The notes beneath the pieces are model-generated. The model did no database searches. It was given only the letters and a program-made list of their open reading frames with translations, and was not told where the DNA came from. From Isoetes taiwanensis (lineage: Eukaryota; Streptophyta; Lycopodiopsida; Isoetales; Isoetaceae): a stretch of DNA of 64,000 bases. The position numbers and the translations under genes were made by a program. The stretch spans positions 124,001 to 188,000 of the forward strand of contig JAJEKV010000223.1 in NCBI GenBank assembly GCA_021234155.1. The letters are read 5' to 3'. Position 1 is the first letter of the stretch. Each line of letters begins with the position of its first letter. This document shows positions 55,101-63,299 of this stretch, in pieces.

Positions 55101-55693
55101 CACCCATCTATGACTTTGTGGAGAATGAGCTAACACGTGATGGTGCGTCGCTTTCGCCTTATATTACCATTAATGACAATTATGATTTATTCATTTCCTA
55201 ATTCAGGTACCATACATATCAAAGTATTTTGTGAATGGTGGTTGGCTAAGGAACGCGCCAAGCGAGTTGATTCATTTATTCGACTGTCATTTCCAGAGGT
55301 TTCATTGCTTGAAAGGAATGGAAATAGTCTAAGATACAAGGTGAATAATGTGCCATCTTAGCCAAATTGGCTAACCTATGACTTTGATCGCAAGATGCAA
55401 CTTCGTTTCACTTAGCTTTGGGTTTTTGTTTGATCTTTAGTAAGGCCAACAGATATTGATTATCTTTTGTAATTTTCAGCTGCCATATGATAAGCGCTCA
55501 CTCCTAGCTGAAGTGTTTGGTCAAATAGAGCAGCACAGGTCTTATGTTTTGCCCTTCTTTACCCTTTCGTACATTTTCTTGAACAAAGGAATGTGGTGGA
55601 TTATATCGCAGGCTGGAGGTAGGCATTGCAGAATATAGTGTTGGTCAAGCGACTCTCGAAGCTGTCTTCAATGGCTTTGCTGCCCACCAGTAA
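16157..55693 (+). CDS. ABCA1: Full-size ABCA-family ABC transporter (ABCA1/AOH1-like), 40 exons
   Basis: Membrane ABC transporter, TMD-NBD-TMD-NBD, of the family that moves lipids. Exons: 16157-16249, 16311-16390, 16652-16823, 17240-17322, 20534-20750, 23235-23512, 25327-25387, 25470-25556, 25625-25857, 25933-26047, 28438-28527, 29104-29324, 29389-29501, 30074-30180, 30525-30587, 31165-31251, 31354-31452, 32361-32545, 33117-33171, 33245-33316, 33398-34102, 34173-34351, 42995-43205, 45468-45551, 48065-48106, 48196-48292, 48709-48836, 49637-49741, 49875-50021, 50584-50850, 50983-51118, 51655-51734, 51799-51906, 52357-52507, 53513-53649, 53858-53931 (end uncertain by 1), 54899-55142, 55207-55340, 55480-55538, 55612-55693. 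All phases join, giving 1,893 residues against about 1,880 in Arabidopsis ABCA1. ATG 16157 is the first in frame after a stop. All introns are GT-AG except intron 17 (GC-AG). A short stretch before NBD1 was not located. Confidence 0.93.
17650..18540 (+). mobile_element. LINE RT fragment with short internal duplication
   Basis: The sequence parallels 46740-46930 (CTCCCCTCAAG...TTAAGAA, then GCATTCTGCAAAGAAAGAGAACTGCAGG), the end of the RT core. A block of about 92 bp beginning GATGGTGTTTAATAC occurs twice (near 17748 and 17840). An LFDML...[11 protein letters not shown] remnant follows near 18055-18105, matching the VVLYGCEVWG motif of other LINEs. Reading frames are heavily broken. Confidence 0.65.
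18640..19490 (+). mobile_element. Two partial copies of a LINE 3' region
   Basis: A block starting CATAAGA(A)GG...ATCATTGTCT(C/T)TTCAG occurs at about 18648 and again at about 18925. Each copy continues into AGCAGCATC(T/C)...AAAGCAAAC(A/G)GAAATC, so two copies of the same 3' region are stacked. The first ends near 18895 with a remnant hairpin and CTCC repeats. The second ends with the hairpin GTCT-AGACCC-GGCTCT-AGAC (19415-19445) and a CTCC/TC tail. Related sequence lies at 34630-34800 and 44786-45100. Confidence 0.65.
19415..19445 (+). other. LINE 3'-terminal nested hairpin
   Basis: Outer GTCT/AGAC (19415-19418 with 19442-19445), inner AGACCC/GGCTCT (19422-19427 with 19431-19436, one mismatch) around TAT. 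Followed by ATTTAAAAGAGC and a CCCT/TC tail. Confidence 0.6.
19527..19990 (+). mobile_element. LINE 3' end, same subfamily as 35055-36652
   Basis: The frame 19527-19832 ([13 protein letters not shown]...DPTQRLITL...[11 protein letters not shown]) matches the end of the minus-strand frame 36294-35365 almost residue for residue. The 3' UTR also matches (GAGCCCGTGGCCA, GCCCCTAGCTGGACATGATTG). It ends with the hairpin at 19901-19932 and a (CCCT)n tail. This is a 5'-truncated insertion. Confidence 0.82.
20040..20440 (+). mobile_element. LINE 3' end fragment
   Basis: A further short 3' region ending with GTTT-AGACC-AATC-GGTCT-GGAC (20390-20420). The inner stem is perfect and the outer stem pairs through G-U. 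The following tail is AT-rich and decayed. It ends about 90 bp before ABCA exon 5. Confidence 0.55.
20784..21458 (-). mobile_element. LINE C-terminal fragment with (ATTTC)n tail, ABCA intron 5
   Basis: The minus-strand frame 21458-20907 carries [20 protein letters not shown] and the finger [19 protein letters not shown], as in the other LINEs. The 3' hairpin is at 20809-20839 (outer GTTC/GGAC with a G-U pair, inner AGAC/GTCT). The tail, read on the minus strand, is three ATTTC units (20784-20799). The insertion starts only 33 bp after ABCA exon 5. Confidence 0.82.
22206..22262 (-). mobile_element. Very short LINE 3' end
   Basis: On the minus strand it reads GGTCTCACGGAC, ATAATAATAAAG and then (ATTTC)2. 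This is the 3' half of the terminal hairpin and the same tail as 20784-20799, probably a severely 5'-truncated insertion. Confidence 0.5.
22263..23234. other. Rest of ABCA intron 5, nothing recognised
   Basis: AT-rich intron sequence with no domain, repeat array or RNA gene that I can support. Confidence 0.5.
23513..25326 (+). other. ABCA intron 6, no element identified
   Basis: A 1.8-kb GT-AG intron. Only a weak inverted repeat (TTACATGTAC, about 24581 and 24613) stands out. It may contain old repeat debris beyond recognition. Confidence 0.5.
26723..28219. repeat. 745-bp tandem duplication in ABCA intron 10
   Basis: Units 26730-27474 and 27475-28219 are nearly identical, with a handful of substitutions. 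Each contains a LINE 3'-end remnant, a Copia RNase H fragment and unidentified sequence. The second unit is complete to CGAAAGTTT (28211-28219). The duplication lies wholly inside the intron and leaves the exon 10 and exon 11 splice sites untouched. Confidence 0.92.
26726..27000 (-). mobile_element. Chimera: LINE 3' end joined to Copia RNase H fragment
   Basis: On the minus strand a frame gives [20 protein letters not shown], the typical end of Copia RNase H (Q-x-AD-x-FTKPL). It passes at about 26790 directly into the LINE 3' end (GTACATGATTGGTGTATATG, then hairpin GGTCT-AGACC-GGTCT). A second copy lies at 27476-27740. The join suggests template switching during reverse transcription, or insertion followed by deletion. 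Confidence 0.65.
31453..32360 (+). other. ABCA intron 17 with GC donor (GC-AG)
   Basis: Exon 17 ends ...GGAAACAGCAAG and the intron starts GCATGT. The acceptor is GAAGCAG before exon 18. Using the GC site joins LLGNSK directly to [10 protein letters not shown] in frame, exactly as in the family. No GT site nearby keeps the frame and the Walker B context. The rest of the intron shows no clear element. Confidence 0.85.
32880..33015 (+). mobile_element. LINE 3' end in ABCA intron 18
   Basis: The hairpin at 32961-32996 has a perfect inner stem AGACCC/GGGTCT around TAC and a weak outer stem GTC/GAC. It is followed by ATTAATAAATCCTTCC, which matches the 47959-47975 tail. The body upstream is not recognisable. 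Confidence 0.6.
35085..35116 (-). other. LINE 3'-terminal nested hairpin
   Basis: On the minus strand: GGTCT-CAT-AGACCC-AAGC-GGTCT-CTTGT-AGAC. Outer GTCT/AGAC and inner AGACC/GGTCT both pair perfectly. Followed by GTTAATATAATC and (TTTCT/TTTC)n. Confidence 0.75.
35365..36652 (-). pseudogene. LINE reverse transcriptase C-terminal part
   Basis: The open frame 36294-35365 (309 codons) encodes the region after the RT core: [37 protein letters not shown], the finger [19 protein letters not shown], then [15 protein letters not shown] and a Gly/Asn/Asp-rich end. The part at 36652-36300 is in other frames ([16 protein letters not shown] near 36620). The C-terminal half is well conserved, so the insertion is not very old. 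Confidence 0.85.
36658..36914 (-). repeat. Copia 3' LTR
   Basis: 257 bp, begins TGTTGAGTGG and ends TTCTAACA on the plus strand. It includes the (AT)-rich ACATATATATATG and the CCATGGGG motif also in the other LTR. The purine tract AAGGGGGAG (minus strand, 36915-36923) lies directly upstream in element orientation. Confidence 0.93.
36915..36925 (-). other. Polypurine tract of the Copia element
   Basis: Minus strand AAGGGGGAGTG immediately before the 3' LTR, the expected primer site for plus-strand synthesis. Confidence 0.8.
36922..41078 (-). pseudogene. Copia gag-pol polyprotein, frame broken
   Basis: The frame 41078-39327 has a gag UBN2-like region, the zinc knuckle [14 protein letters not shown], the protease motif [12 protein letters not shown], the GAG-pre-integrase finger (HKRYGH...CEPCVLGK) and the start of the integrase core ([15 protein letters not shown]). 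TAG at 39324-39326 interrupts the integrase between TG and [14 protein letters not shown] probable 1-nt loss in an A-run near 39186 and shifts near 38410 and 38160-38230 follow. The last frame (38151-36922) is open through RT ([25 protein letters not shown], the catalytic [11 protein letters not shown]) and RNase H ([28 protein letters not shown]). Confidence 0.92.
41459..41472 (-). other. Primer-binding site, initiator Met tRNA type
   Basis: Minus strand TGGTATCAGAGCG just inside the 5' LTR, the classic complement of the 3' end of plant initiator methionine tRNA. Confidence 0.9.
41474..41731 (-). repeat. Copia 5' LTR
   Basis: 258 bp, same sequence as 36658-36914 apart from one extra G. It carries the element's promoter by analogy with other Copia LTRs. 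Confidence 0.93.
41737..42163 (-). pseudogene. LINE reverse transcriptase core fragment
   Basis: The open minus-strand frame holds [51 protein letters not shown] and the catalytic region as [13 protein letters not shown] (YADE in place of YADD). It is the upstream continuation of 36652-35365 and is cut by the Copia insertion after LLALEKFC. Confidence 0.88.
42230..42560 (-). mobile_element. LINE C-terminal fragment
   Basis: The minus-strand sequence matches 35400-35900 in patches (CATTGGAGGTGATAAGAATC, the region of AAATGACTGTGCATAG, and GAGGACCAGAAATGCATAGC), but the Cys finger stretch between them is deleted. No long frame remains. Confidence 0.65.
42600..42785 (+). mobile_element. LINE 3' end
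   Basis: Ends with the hairpin at 42733-42765 (inner AGACC/GGTCT perfect) and ATTAATAGACC(T)n. The body is short and decayed. It stops about 210 bp before ABCA exon 23. Confidence 0.6.
43960..44785 (+). mobile_element. Two LINE C-terminal fragments in ABCA intron 23
   Basis: Near 44066-44220: [36 protein letters not shown], the [11 protein letters not shown] plus finger region of the 35365 LINE. Near 44690-44770 the same stretch recurs ([16 protein letters not shown]). A 31-bp direct repeat (43983-44013 and 44266-44296) brackets the first. Neither has a clear 3' hairpin. Confidence 0.7.
44786..45180 (+). mobile_element. LINE 3' region remnant
   Basis: CATAAGAGGAAGCCACCATTGCC and CAAGAGAAGCAGAGATGACTTCAT match 34630-34790 and 18648-18790. 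This looks like the 3' UTR region of the same LINE family. No tail was identified. Confidence 0.5.
46037..46060. other. Perfect 24-bp palindrome
   Basis: CTCAGTTTCCTTAAGGAAACTGAG, with no loop. GCACCAAT lies on both sides in direct orientation. It may be the joint of an inverted repeat deletion or an element end. Confidence 0.8.
46390..46930 (+). mobile_element. LINE reverse transcriptase fragment
   Basis: [17 protein letters not shown] matches the start of 42163-41737, and [22 protein letters not shown] has the intact catalytic [23 protein letters not shown] follows. Frames change several times. The subfamily is that of 35055-42190. Confidence 0.8.
47500..48015 (+). mobile_element. LINE 3' end with hairpin and (TTTCT)n tail
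   Basis: The 3' UTR-like sequence ends with GGTCT-CAT-AGATCC-TAT-GGGTCT-TCTGT-AGAC (47927-47958), then GTTAATAAATCC, a T-run and TTTCT/TTTC units to about 48008. Both stems pair (the inner with one mismatch). It ends about 50 bp before ABCA exon 25. Confidence 0.75.
48837..49636. other. ABCA intron 27, nothing recognised
   Basis: An 800-bp GT-AG intron with no supported element. Confidence 0.5.
52508..53512. other. ABCA intron 34, nothing recognised
   Basis: A 1-kb GT-AG intron splitting the second Walker B motif (PSTG|MDP). A TTTCTTTCTTTC run near 52705-52724 may mark an old LINE tail, but no hairpin is visible. Confidence 0.5.
53932..54898. other. ABCA intron 36, nothing recognised
   Basis: About 0.97 kb, GT-AG, AT-rich, with no supported feature. 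Confidence 0.5.
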
Positions 55694-57400
55694 TTGGGTG
55701 TTATAGTACATTGGCGAAAGTTTTATACGCAGATAGGGCCCTCATATACGACAGCAGTGTTGCATAGAAAGAAGAGTTGGATCATTTGTATATATTTTGT
55801 ACTTTTTTGGGCGGATGGGTAGGGGAACTACCATTTATCCTCTTTTAAGTTCAATCTTGCCCCTACTGGGGTTATATAGCAACGTTCCCTTATTGTATTA
55901 ACGATTAATCTGCAAAATAAATGGACACATTTAAGAGATCAATCCATATTTTACTTGATTCAATAAACAGTCCTATGTGAGAGTTGAAACAAATGAGGAG
56001 TATGGGGAGGATGGATCTCAGTAATGGAATTTGAAGAAAATTACAAGTGAAAATGAGAAAATAACATGACATAGCACATGTGTTGATGTCTATACATGCC
56101 GTTTTAGTGCTGAAGGGGTTCTAACATTCATCTCAAACTGAATTTTAAAAAGAAAGTTGGGAACTCTGAAAAATATAAAAAGAAAAAAAAGCCTGCCCCC
56201 AGAATGAAAGATGATCTACATGCACTATTATCATACTTAACCTACAATATTTCTGGTAGCAAACACAGTACTAAGTACACAGTATTGGTTTCTTTGTGTT
56301 TTTTGCAATATACGACAGCAAGAAGCTCTATGCATATGTATTATATTATTATATGTGAGTTAAGAAAAAGTGTTGTCTTGATTAAATAATTCAAATTTGA
56401 CAGGTCCATAACTATTTATATTTATATATTTAAATCTTGCAACTACTATTTCACTTTCACATGAAATTTGAAATCTATGTTGCAAATGAAGGCTTGCATT
56501 CATTAAAAATATAGCATTTCATAACAGATGAACTATTTGTACAATTAGCACAAACTCCAATACAGTGTAGTCACAAACACAACTAAATGTAGAGAATGCA
56601 AGATGAGCTACTACATATAGGTTGACAAAATTATAATCTGCATCTTTTATTACTCTTTTAAAGATGATATATGGGTTTTATCAAATCATTTTAGATTTAT
56701 TTTTGTCTTGAACTTATGAACACTTCAAGAAAACATCGAACTATAGCTCTTAGAATCAATATATGACCACAAGAATTAGACACAAATTTGTAATAGTAAG
56801 AGAGAAATAGTTCATACCCTCAAACAACTCTTTTGAACAAACTGAAAAAACTTGGGAACATGCAAATCAATATGTTTTATCATAAAAAATCATTTACATT
56901 TGATTTTAGCAAGGTTTGGACCCTTTTATGCTAGAAAATATGACAAATGCAGTTCTGGACTAGTACAAAAATTGCTAAATTATATGAGATTTGAACAATC
57001 GCCACAACATATGAATGAATCCATTGGTCATGAAATTCTTGCAAATCATAAAGAATCAAGTGAAAAGTCAAAAGGTGGTGATAGATTGTAAAATAAAGAA
57101 GTTTCTCTCTAGATATATGGGTTTAAATGGTAGAGGTACGATAGACCAATTCTGGTCCATGGACCACAGATGGTTCAGTGGATAACTATAGTGTTAATTC
57201 TCCGACGTGAGGTGTAGCCATCTACACGAAAAAATACAATGCGCCTATTTTCTTGGAACTTTTGTCTTTTCCCACTATTTTCTATTCGAATCCATTTCTT
57301 GGCAAATTTTTTCCTAAAACTATCAATTTGTGCTTGATCTTGACCAAATTTGAAGGAGATCCATCTGCTGCCCGTGTAGAAGGCCAGCATCAATCGATTC
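55694..57400 (+). other. ABCA 3' UTR and intergenic sequence
   Basis: AATAAA-type signals lie near 55917 and 55965, about 220-270 bp after the stop codon, so polyadenylation is likely around 55.95 kb. From 56000 to 57400 the DNA is AT-rich and I see no gene, RNA or repeat family. Confidence 0.45.
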
Positions 57401-58269
57401 CTTATGTTCTGAGCTTTTCATGGAAGTAAAAATCTTCACCATTATCAAACAGGGACCAAGATTTACTTGTGTTTTCTCTCAGGATCCCCTCGGAATTGTG
57501 GAATTCTCTGGTAACAAATAATTTCTTCTATAATTCCCTATTCCATCAAGAGTATACCTTTATTCCTAGTTGCACTGAATTTGAAACAGAAATGCTAAAT
57601 TCTTGGTTGAAAGAATTCATAGGAGATAGTAAAATTTCGGCAACAGGAATTTTCAGAATAAATTGTGACTGGACAGAAGAAAAGATCATTGTAAAGGTGT
57701 ACTCCAAGCATTAGATCAGATCAATTGTAACAAAAATCATCTTGAATTGTTCCTTTATGTTGAATTTATGGTTTTCTGATCCATCTTAGATGTAGGATTC
57801 CTTCTTCCCCATAATCTCTGCTGTTTTTTCCTTTCTTGAGCCTCTTCTTTCATTCTCCTGGCATTTTCCTTTCATAAATGGAATCGTCTGTTAATCCTAA
57901 AAAAGTTTATACCCAGAAAACCCTAAGTGTTCAAACCATTTCGATTCTTCATCAGATTTTGCAGCTCCCTCCTTCCAACAAAGCCGATCTCCTTCTCCAG
58001 CTAAGTGAATTTGAAAAAAAAAAACCCCTCTGGATTTCTTAAATTTGGGGACTTTACTTAGGTCTTCAAAATAAAGGAATGCATCCGCTCGATCATTTCC
58101 CACCTATCTGGGATAATTTATACAAGGATCCAGGGTATAATGGCATTCCTGCCCTCGATGCAAATCGTGTCCCCATTTAAACTAGAATTCCAAGGCCCTT
58201 GGCTCCAATTCGATCAGATCGACAACTTGCAAATGACCTGGACCTCCGAAAGCTCTGACTTCGCCATTT

Positions 58270-60301
58270 GTGCATATGTTTCAAGATATTACCTTACAGT
58301 CTCCTTTGATAGCCTCTAGAATCAAAACTTTGAAAGATAATGTTGTGATTGTGAGAGTTAACAATGTTGGCCTCAAAATTGATAGAATGTGGGACCAGCT
58401 GCTCAGGTTCCACAAAGGGATAATTATAAACTCAAATTTCTGGCTAAATTATCCCTATCTTATGATTGAATTTGGCAACTCTCGAACTGCAAACTATTTT
58501 CTTAAGACTGGTAATGCATCTGTGATTCTTTCTAGTTATCCTTCCTGAAATGAGATCCGTCTATGCCTCTAAATAAACTTGAGAGATTATGTATTGCCTT
58601 AGTCTCAATGAATGATCTAAGTCTTATTTACTGGCATGAAGAATGCTTCTCTGTTATCTTCAATTCAATTGAGACCTATATTGCTTTTGAACTTTCTCCA
58701 TATAGGCCACCAGAATGCTATATCCAACTTGATCTTTCGAAATCTGTTCCAACTTCTATTCCCTATACTAATTTTTATGGTCTCCATGCTTCCTTACATC
58801 TTAGATGGATTGGTTTTCCATGTATTTGCCAAAAGTGCAATTCCAGACATTTTGCAAACACTAGCTGCTTTGTAAACAACAATCCACAGATTGAAAAGGA
58901 GAAAGATGAAGGTGATAATCATAACCACAAAGTACAGGAAATATTGCTCCAACAGGGAAAAGAAATTCTCGATTCACAAAAAAAAACAATTTGATTTTCA
59001 AATTGGATAGAATAAAAACACTAATGGCAGCTTCAGGATAATTCAAAGAAAGATAAAATGGCCAATGAAAGGAGCACTAATCTAATTGCTCCCATGAACT
59101 CAAAAAGTCAATTCTTTGGCTCCTCTTCTCTAGAACAACCTCCCATCAAAATCTCTGTCTTAAATAGAGGATCCTTAAGCATGGGCAACACTAGCTCTTG
59201 CACTAAGAAAAAATATTGTCTCTCCAGTAAAAAAGCAGAATAAAAACTTGGAGAGTCCTAGTGTACCAGAGAACACTGAGAATAACAAAAGGTTATTGAA
59301 AGGGAAATCTTTAATGGTTGGTGACACCTCTGGACTGCACAAAACCCCGAATACTATTATGAAGGACAGCTTGAAAATCTTTCAGCATCAACTCCTCATT
59401 GGGAACAGGAAAGCAAATAAGGGAATTGTTATTCATTCAAGAGTACAGACACCTGCTAATGGCACAACCAAATCTACTCAACAAAACAAAGTGGCTGATA
59501 TCATTACCGGAAAAGAAAATGAGATTTCATTAATTAAAGATCAAAAAGGTCAAAATACACACAAAGGCTCTCTGACAACAGTGGTTAATCAACAGAGTTT
59601 GAATTCTGAGATGCTGGCTTCTTCAACTAATACAGATACTTCTCAAGATGTTCAAGAAAAGGGTGGTTTTACTGATTATGGTGGTAACAACATTAATGTC
59701 ACTGACACATCAGATAAGGTTATATGCTCAAATAGTTTGAATATTTTAACTGATCTAATGGATGAATTTTGTGCAGATTCAATTGAGCCAAATATTTTAC
59801 CATACCCTCCTACTACCCCCTTTACCCAAAACATTATCTCATATGCATGCCTTATACCTATCCCCGGATTCCTCTCCTAACCACTCTATCACAGATAAGG
59901 TTGACTACATTTCTCCACACATTGCTCTTCAAATGACAGAACTGCAGGACCGAAAATTAAACAGTTTAGTAGGACAGAAAGATCAGGGAGACAGTTATAG
60001 ACATGAGCCAGATGATGCCAAGGTTCGGGAAGCAGATGATCAAATCAATCTGCAAGTAACAAAAGGGTCAGATGCAGTAGCAGTTACCCAAATAGTGCAT
60101 TGTGAAACTCAACTTTGTGATACAAATACTGAAGTTGTTCCAGATACTCTAATCAGGGAGGCAAATAATGAGGTAACTGTGCTCAAGGGAGAACAGCATT
60201 TGGAGTTTCTAGAAACCAGGCAAGATTCAAATCCCACTTATATTGTTAAATTCGATTCTAATAATTTAAATTTTCAAGATTTATCCAAGTCCAAATTCTG
60301 A
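58270..60301 (+). pseudogene. Plant L1 ORF1 (zinc-knuckle RNA-binding protein), broken
   Basis: 58270-58548 (NVVIVRVNNVGLKIDRMWDQ...NYPYLMIEFGNS) resembles the N-terminal RNA-binding region (DUF4283-like) of plant L1 ORF1. 58563-58994 continues with PYTNFYGLHASLHLRWIGFP and the knuckle CQKCNSRHFANTSC (C-x2-C-x3-H-x5-C). 59248-60301 is a low-complexity Ser/Thr/Asn-rich C-terminal region in two overlapping frames. Such proteins package the element RNA. At least three frameshifts are present. Confidence 0.7.
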
Positions 60302-60584
60302 GAATATTCGCCCTTAAATCCAATATTTGTGATAAAGAAAACTCCAATCCCAATATTGTTTGGGATGATGACATATTCTTTGATAAGCCCCCAGACTCCA
60401 TGCTAGAATGCATTAAAATTATACAGACCGGTGATTTTGAAGTCAAAAGAAGGAAAAAGACAACTAAAAAGTTGCCTAAAATTTCTGGAACCCCTACAGC
60501 CAATACCAGACACAAAACCAACAGGAAAACTAGAAGCCACCATCAGTTGGTCTGCCTCCTTTTATCTGTCTCCAGATTTCTCTG

Positions 60585-62105
60585 ATGAAGATTGTGTCCT
60601 GGAATTTGAGAGGGATAAAAGGTCCCCTCAAAAGAAGAAGGGCCATTGCACAATCAGACAATATAATGCTGATATCATTCTCCTCCAAGAGCTCAGATTG
60701 CCTTTCTTTGAATGTTCTAATCTTGCAGACTGGATCTCCCCTGAATATTCCTCAATTTGGATTGAGGCCACGGGAACTTCAGGTGGCCTTTGTATCATCT
60801 GGAGAAACTTGTCTCATATTGCAACTTATAATAGCCCCTGCAAGACCTGGCAAGTTGTTACCTTCTCCCTCAATGGTATGGATTTTGGAATAATCAATAT
60901 TTATGCCTCAACCAATCCCAAAATCAGGGAAGTAACTTGGTCCCAAATTGACAGTTGGCTTCATGAACAGAATATTATCTCTTGGATTCTTGCTGGAGAT
61001 TTCAATAATACCCCCTCATGGAATCTGAAAATTGGTAAATATATTAATATGTCTGCCAAAGAAAAAAAAGATTCTCTAATTGGAGACCAATATTTTTAAC
61101 TAATACTTCTTACAAGATATGTGCAAAAATCATTGCAAACAGAATTAAGGGTTATCTGCAGGATAAAATTAGTCCTTGCCGATCTGCATTTCTACCAAAC
61201 AGATACATCTTGGATAACTATCTTGATGCCATGGAAGGCCTCCACTGGAATAAACACACCAACCAGGATTGCATTCTCTTAAAGCTTGATTTCTCAAAGG
61301 TTTTTGACTCTGTGCATTAGGATTTCATTGATTTTGCTTTTAAAGGGAATTGGCTTCTTAAACAAAAGTATCCATTTAATTCATAGCCTTAATTCTAGAT
61401 CTCAATCATCTGTGCTTATCAATGGATCTCCAGGGGCTTTCTTTCCATTAGCAAGAGGTGTGAGGCAAGGTTGCCCCCTTGCTCCTTACATATTTATTGC
61501 TGTAGCTGAAATTTTGACTCGAGTTATTAATCACCAACAGCAAATTGGCAATATTAAAGGCTTGATCCTCCCTGACAGTACCTCAAACATGAATATTTTA
61601 CAGTATGCTGATGACTCCTTTAGTTTTCTCAAAAAATGATATCCAAAATATTGCTGTTTATCTAAATATCATTAATTGTTTTGGTGTTGCTTTTGGTATC
61701 AACCTAAACTTAGATAAGTGCTATATCATTGGGGAAATTAATCTGCCCTCCATTTTGGGGATCAAATGCTATCACCCCTCTCAGGCTATCAATCTTTTGG
61801 GAATGCCTCTGTCTTTCGACACAAACATTAACGGTCTATGGTTCCCTATTCTCTCTCGGATTAAAAGGAAATTAAATAGTTATGGTAATTGCCTGTTCCT
61901 TGCAGGTAGATCCATTATTGCAAATGCTGTTATTGCCAGTTCTCATATCTATTTTTCCTCTGCTTTACTTGCTCCAAAATACATTTATCTTCAACTTGAG
62001 AGAATCATCAAAAACTTTATCTGGGGAAAGAAACACTTGGTCAATTGGAACTATACCACCAGATCTAAAGCCCATGGTGGTCTAGGTTGCAAGGAACTGC
62101 TTTAG
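60585..62105 (+). pseudogene. L1 ORF2: endonuclease and reverse transcriptase, deleted and frameshifted
   Basis: The endonuclease starts MKIVSWNLRGIKGP (60585). It shifts frame near 60650 and shows ADIILLQELR and WILAGDFNNT. At about 61085 it passes directly into RPIFLTNTSYKICAKIIANRIKG, the RT motif usually preceded by roughly 200 more residues. The RT continues with SAFLPNRYILDN, KLDFSKVFDSVH (then TAG at 61318), GVRQGCPLAPYIF and the catalytic ILQYADDSFSF. After a shift near 61630 comes CFGVAFGINLNLDKC and a plant L1 thumb region ending KAHGGLGCKELL. Confidence 0.85.
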
Positions 62106-62518
62106 CTGGTAAACATGTTTGGAGGACAATTTTTTCACAAAATTAACCCAGCCTCTTGTCTTCATTAAATATTGGTTTCAAAAGTGTGGAATTACAGGGC
62201 ATCCCTCCAATCAGTCATCAGCTACCTTCCTCGATTTTCGTTGATATTCATCATCCTCAGAACATTTCTCCTCTTATGAGAAGTTTGGTTTTAGCTTGGA
62301 ACAAGATTTCTAAAATCTTGACTCATAACGATCCTGACCTGTTTCAGAGGAGCACCTCCATCTTCTGGAATCCTTATTTATCTTAGGCAAATGGTTATCT
62401 TCTAGCTATCAATCACCCTAAGATTTATAAGAAATGGTCTCAATCGGGTATTACTACTCTAGGGGATCTCAGACAGGACAACAGGTGGATCTCTTGGACT
62501 GCTCTCAAAAGAAAGGTT

Positions 62519-63299
62519 ATGGGGACTTCTTCTGATAGGATCCTTTTTAATCATCTTAAAGCTAATTTATTTACTCTGAATCTGAATCCTCTGAACTTCC
62601 ATATTGACTGCACTTGTAAGGAAAAGTATAACTACAAAGTCTCCATTGTTTATAAATTGTTAGCCTACAATAATTCTCCTTCAAAAGCTAAAACCTATTG
62701 GAATCTTAATGACAATGAGGAGATTAGGCTTCATAAGAATATCTGGCTATCTTATTGCCCTCCAAAAGTTTCTTATTTTATCTGGTTATTGGCCAATAAA
62801 AGTTTATCCAATCGCTAAGCACTACAATCCTAGTAGACATAAATTTGGTCTTAATCCTATTTCTGCTAATTGCCATCTTGATTGCAATAATAATGAATCT
62901 TTGAATCATATTTTTAATTGTCCGAAATTAGATCCCTTATGGATTTGGTATGCTCTGTTCATAAATAAGCCAAATAATCTGATTGATTTCTTCATCCATG
63001 ATGACAAGTTTGATAATACTTTATTCTTCATTGTTTCATGGAATATATGGAAGTACCGGAGTAGATGTCTCCATGGGGGACATGCTATCTCTATATGCTG
63101 GATTAAGATTAACATCAAGCATGACATACAAATCTCTGCAACTGCTCATAGGTTTCAAAGTGAACAGAACATTTATGATGACAAATGGAACTCTATTGGT
63201 TATTTTTTTGGTCAACATAATTTGTTTAAATTACAGTGCTCTGAAACGGATACTAACTCATCTTCTGATGTTGATGCTAGAATATCTGGAGTTTTGTAA
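62519..63299 (+). pseudogene. L1 zf-RVT domain
   Basis: The frame 62519-62818 ends IWLSYCPPKVSYFIWLLANKSL, the conserved entry to zf-RVT. 62709-63299 continues with SANCHLDCNNNESLNHIFNCPKLDPLWIW, with the C-x3-C...H-x4-CP zinc pattern. This domain follows the RT in plant L1 elements. One frameshift lies between about 62790 and 62820. Confidence 0.78.

Larger units (their letters stand above)
50983..55693 (+). other. ABCA1: ABCA exons 31-40: second nucleotide-binding domain and C-terminus
   Basis: Walker [10 protein letters not shown] in exon 31 (near residue 1530), Q-loop [19 protein letters not shown] in exon 33, signature [17 protein letters not shown] and Walker [11 protein letters not shown] in exon 34, and the H-loop [19 protein letters not shown] in exon 35. 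Exons 36-40 give [12 protein letters not shown], the C-terminal [10 protein letters not shown] and [18 protein letters not shown] regions, and the ending [21 protein letters not shown]. The stop TAA is at 55691-55693. All motifs of an active NBD are present. Confidence 0.92.
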
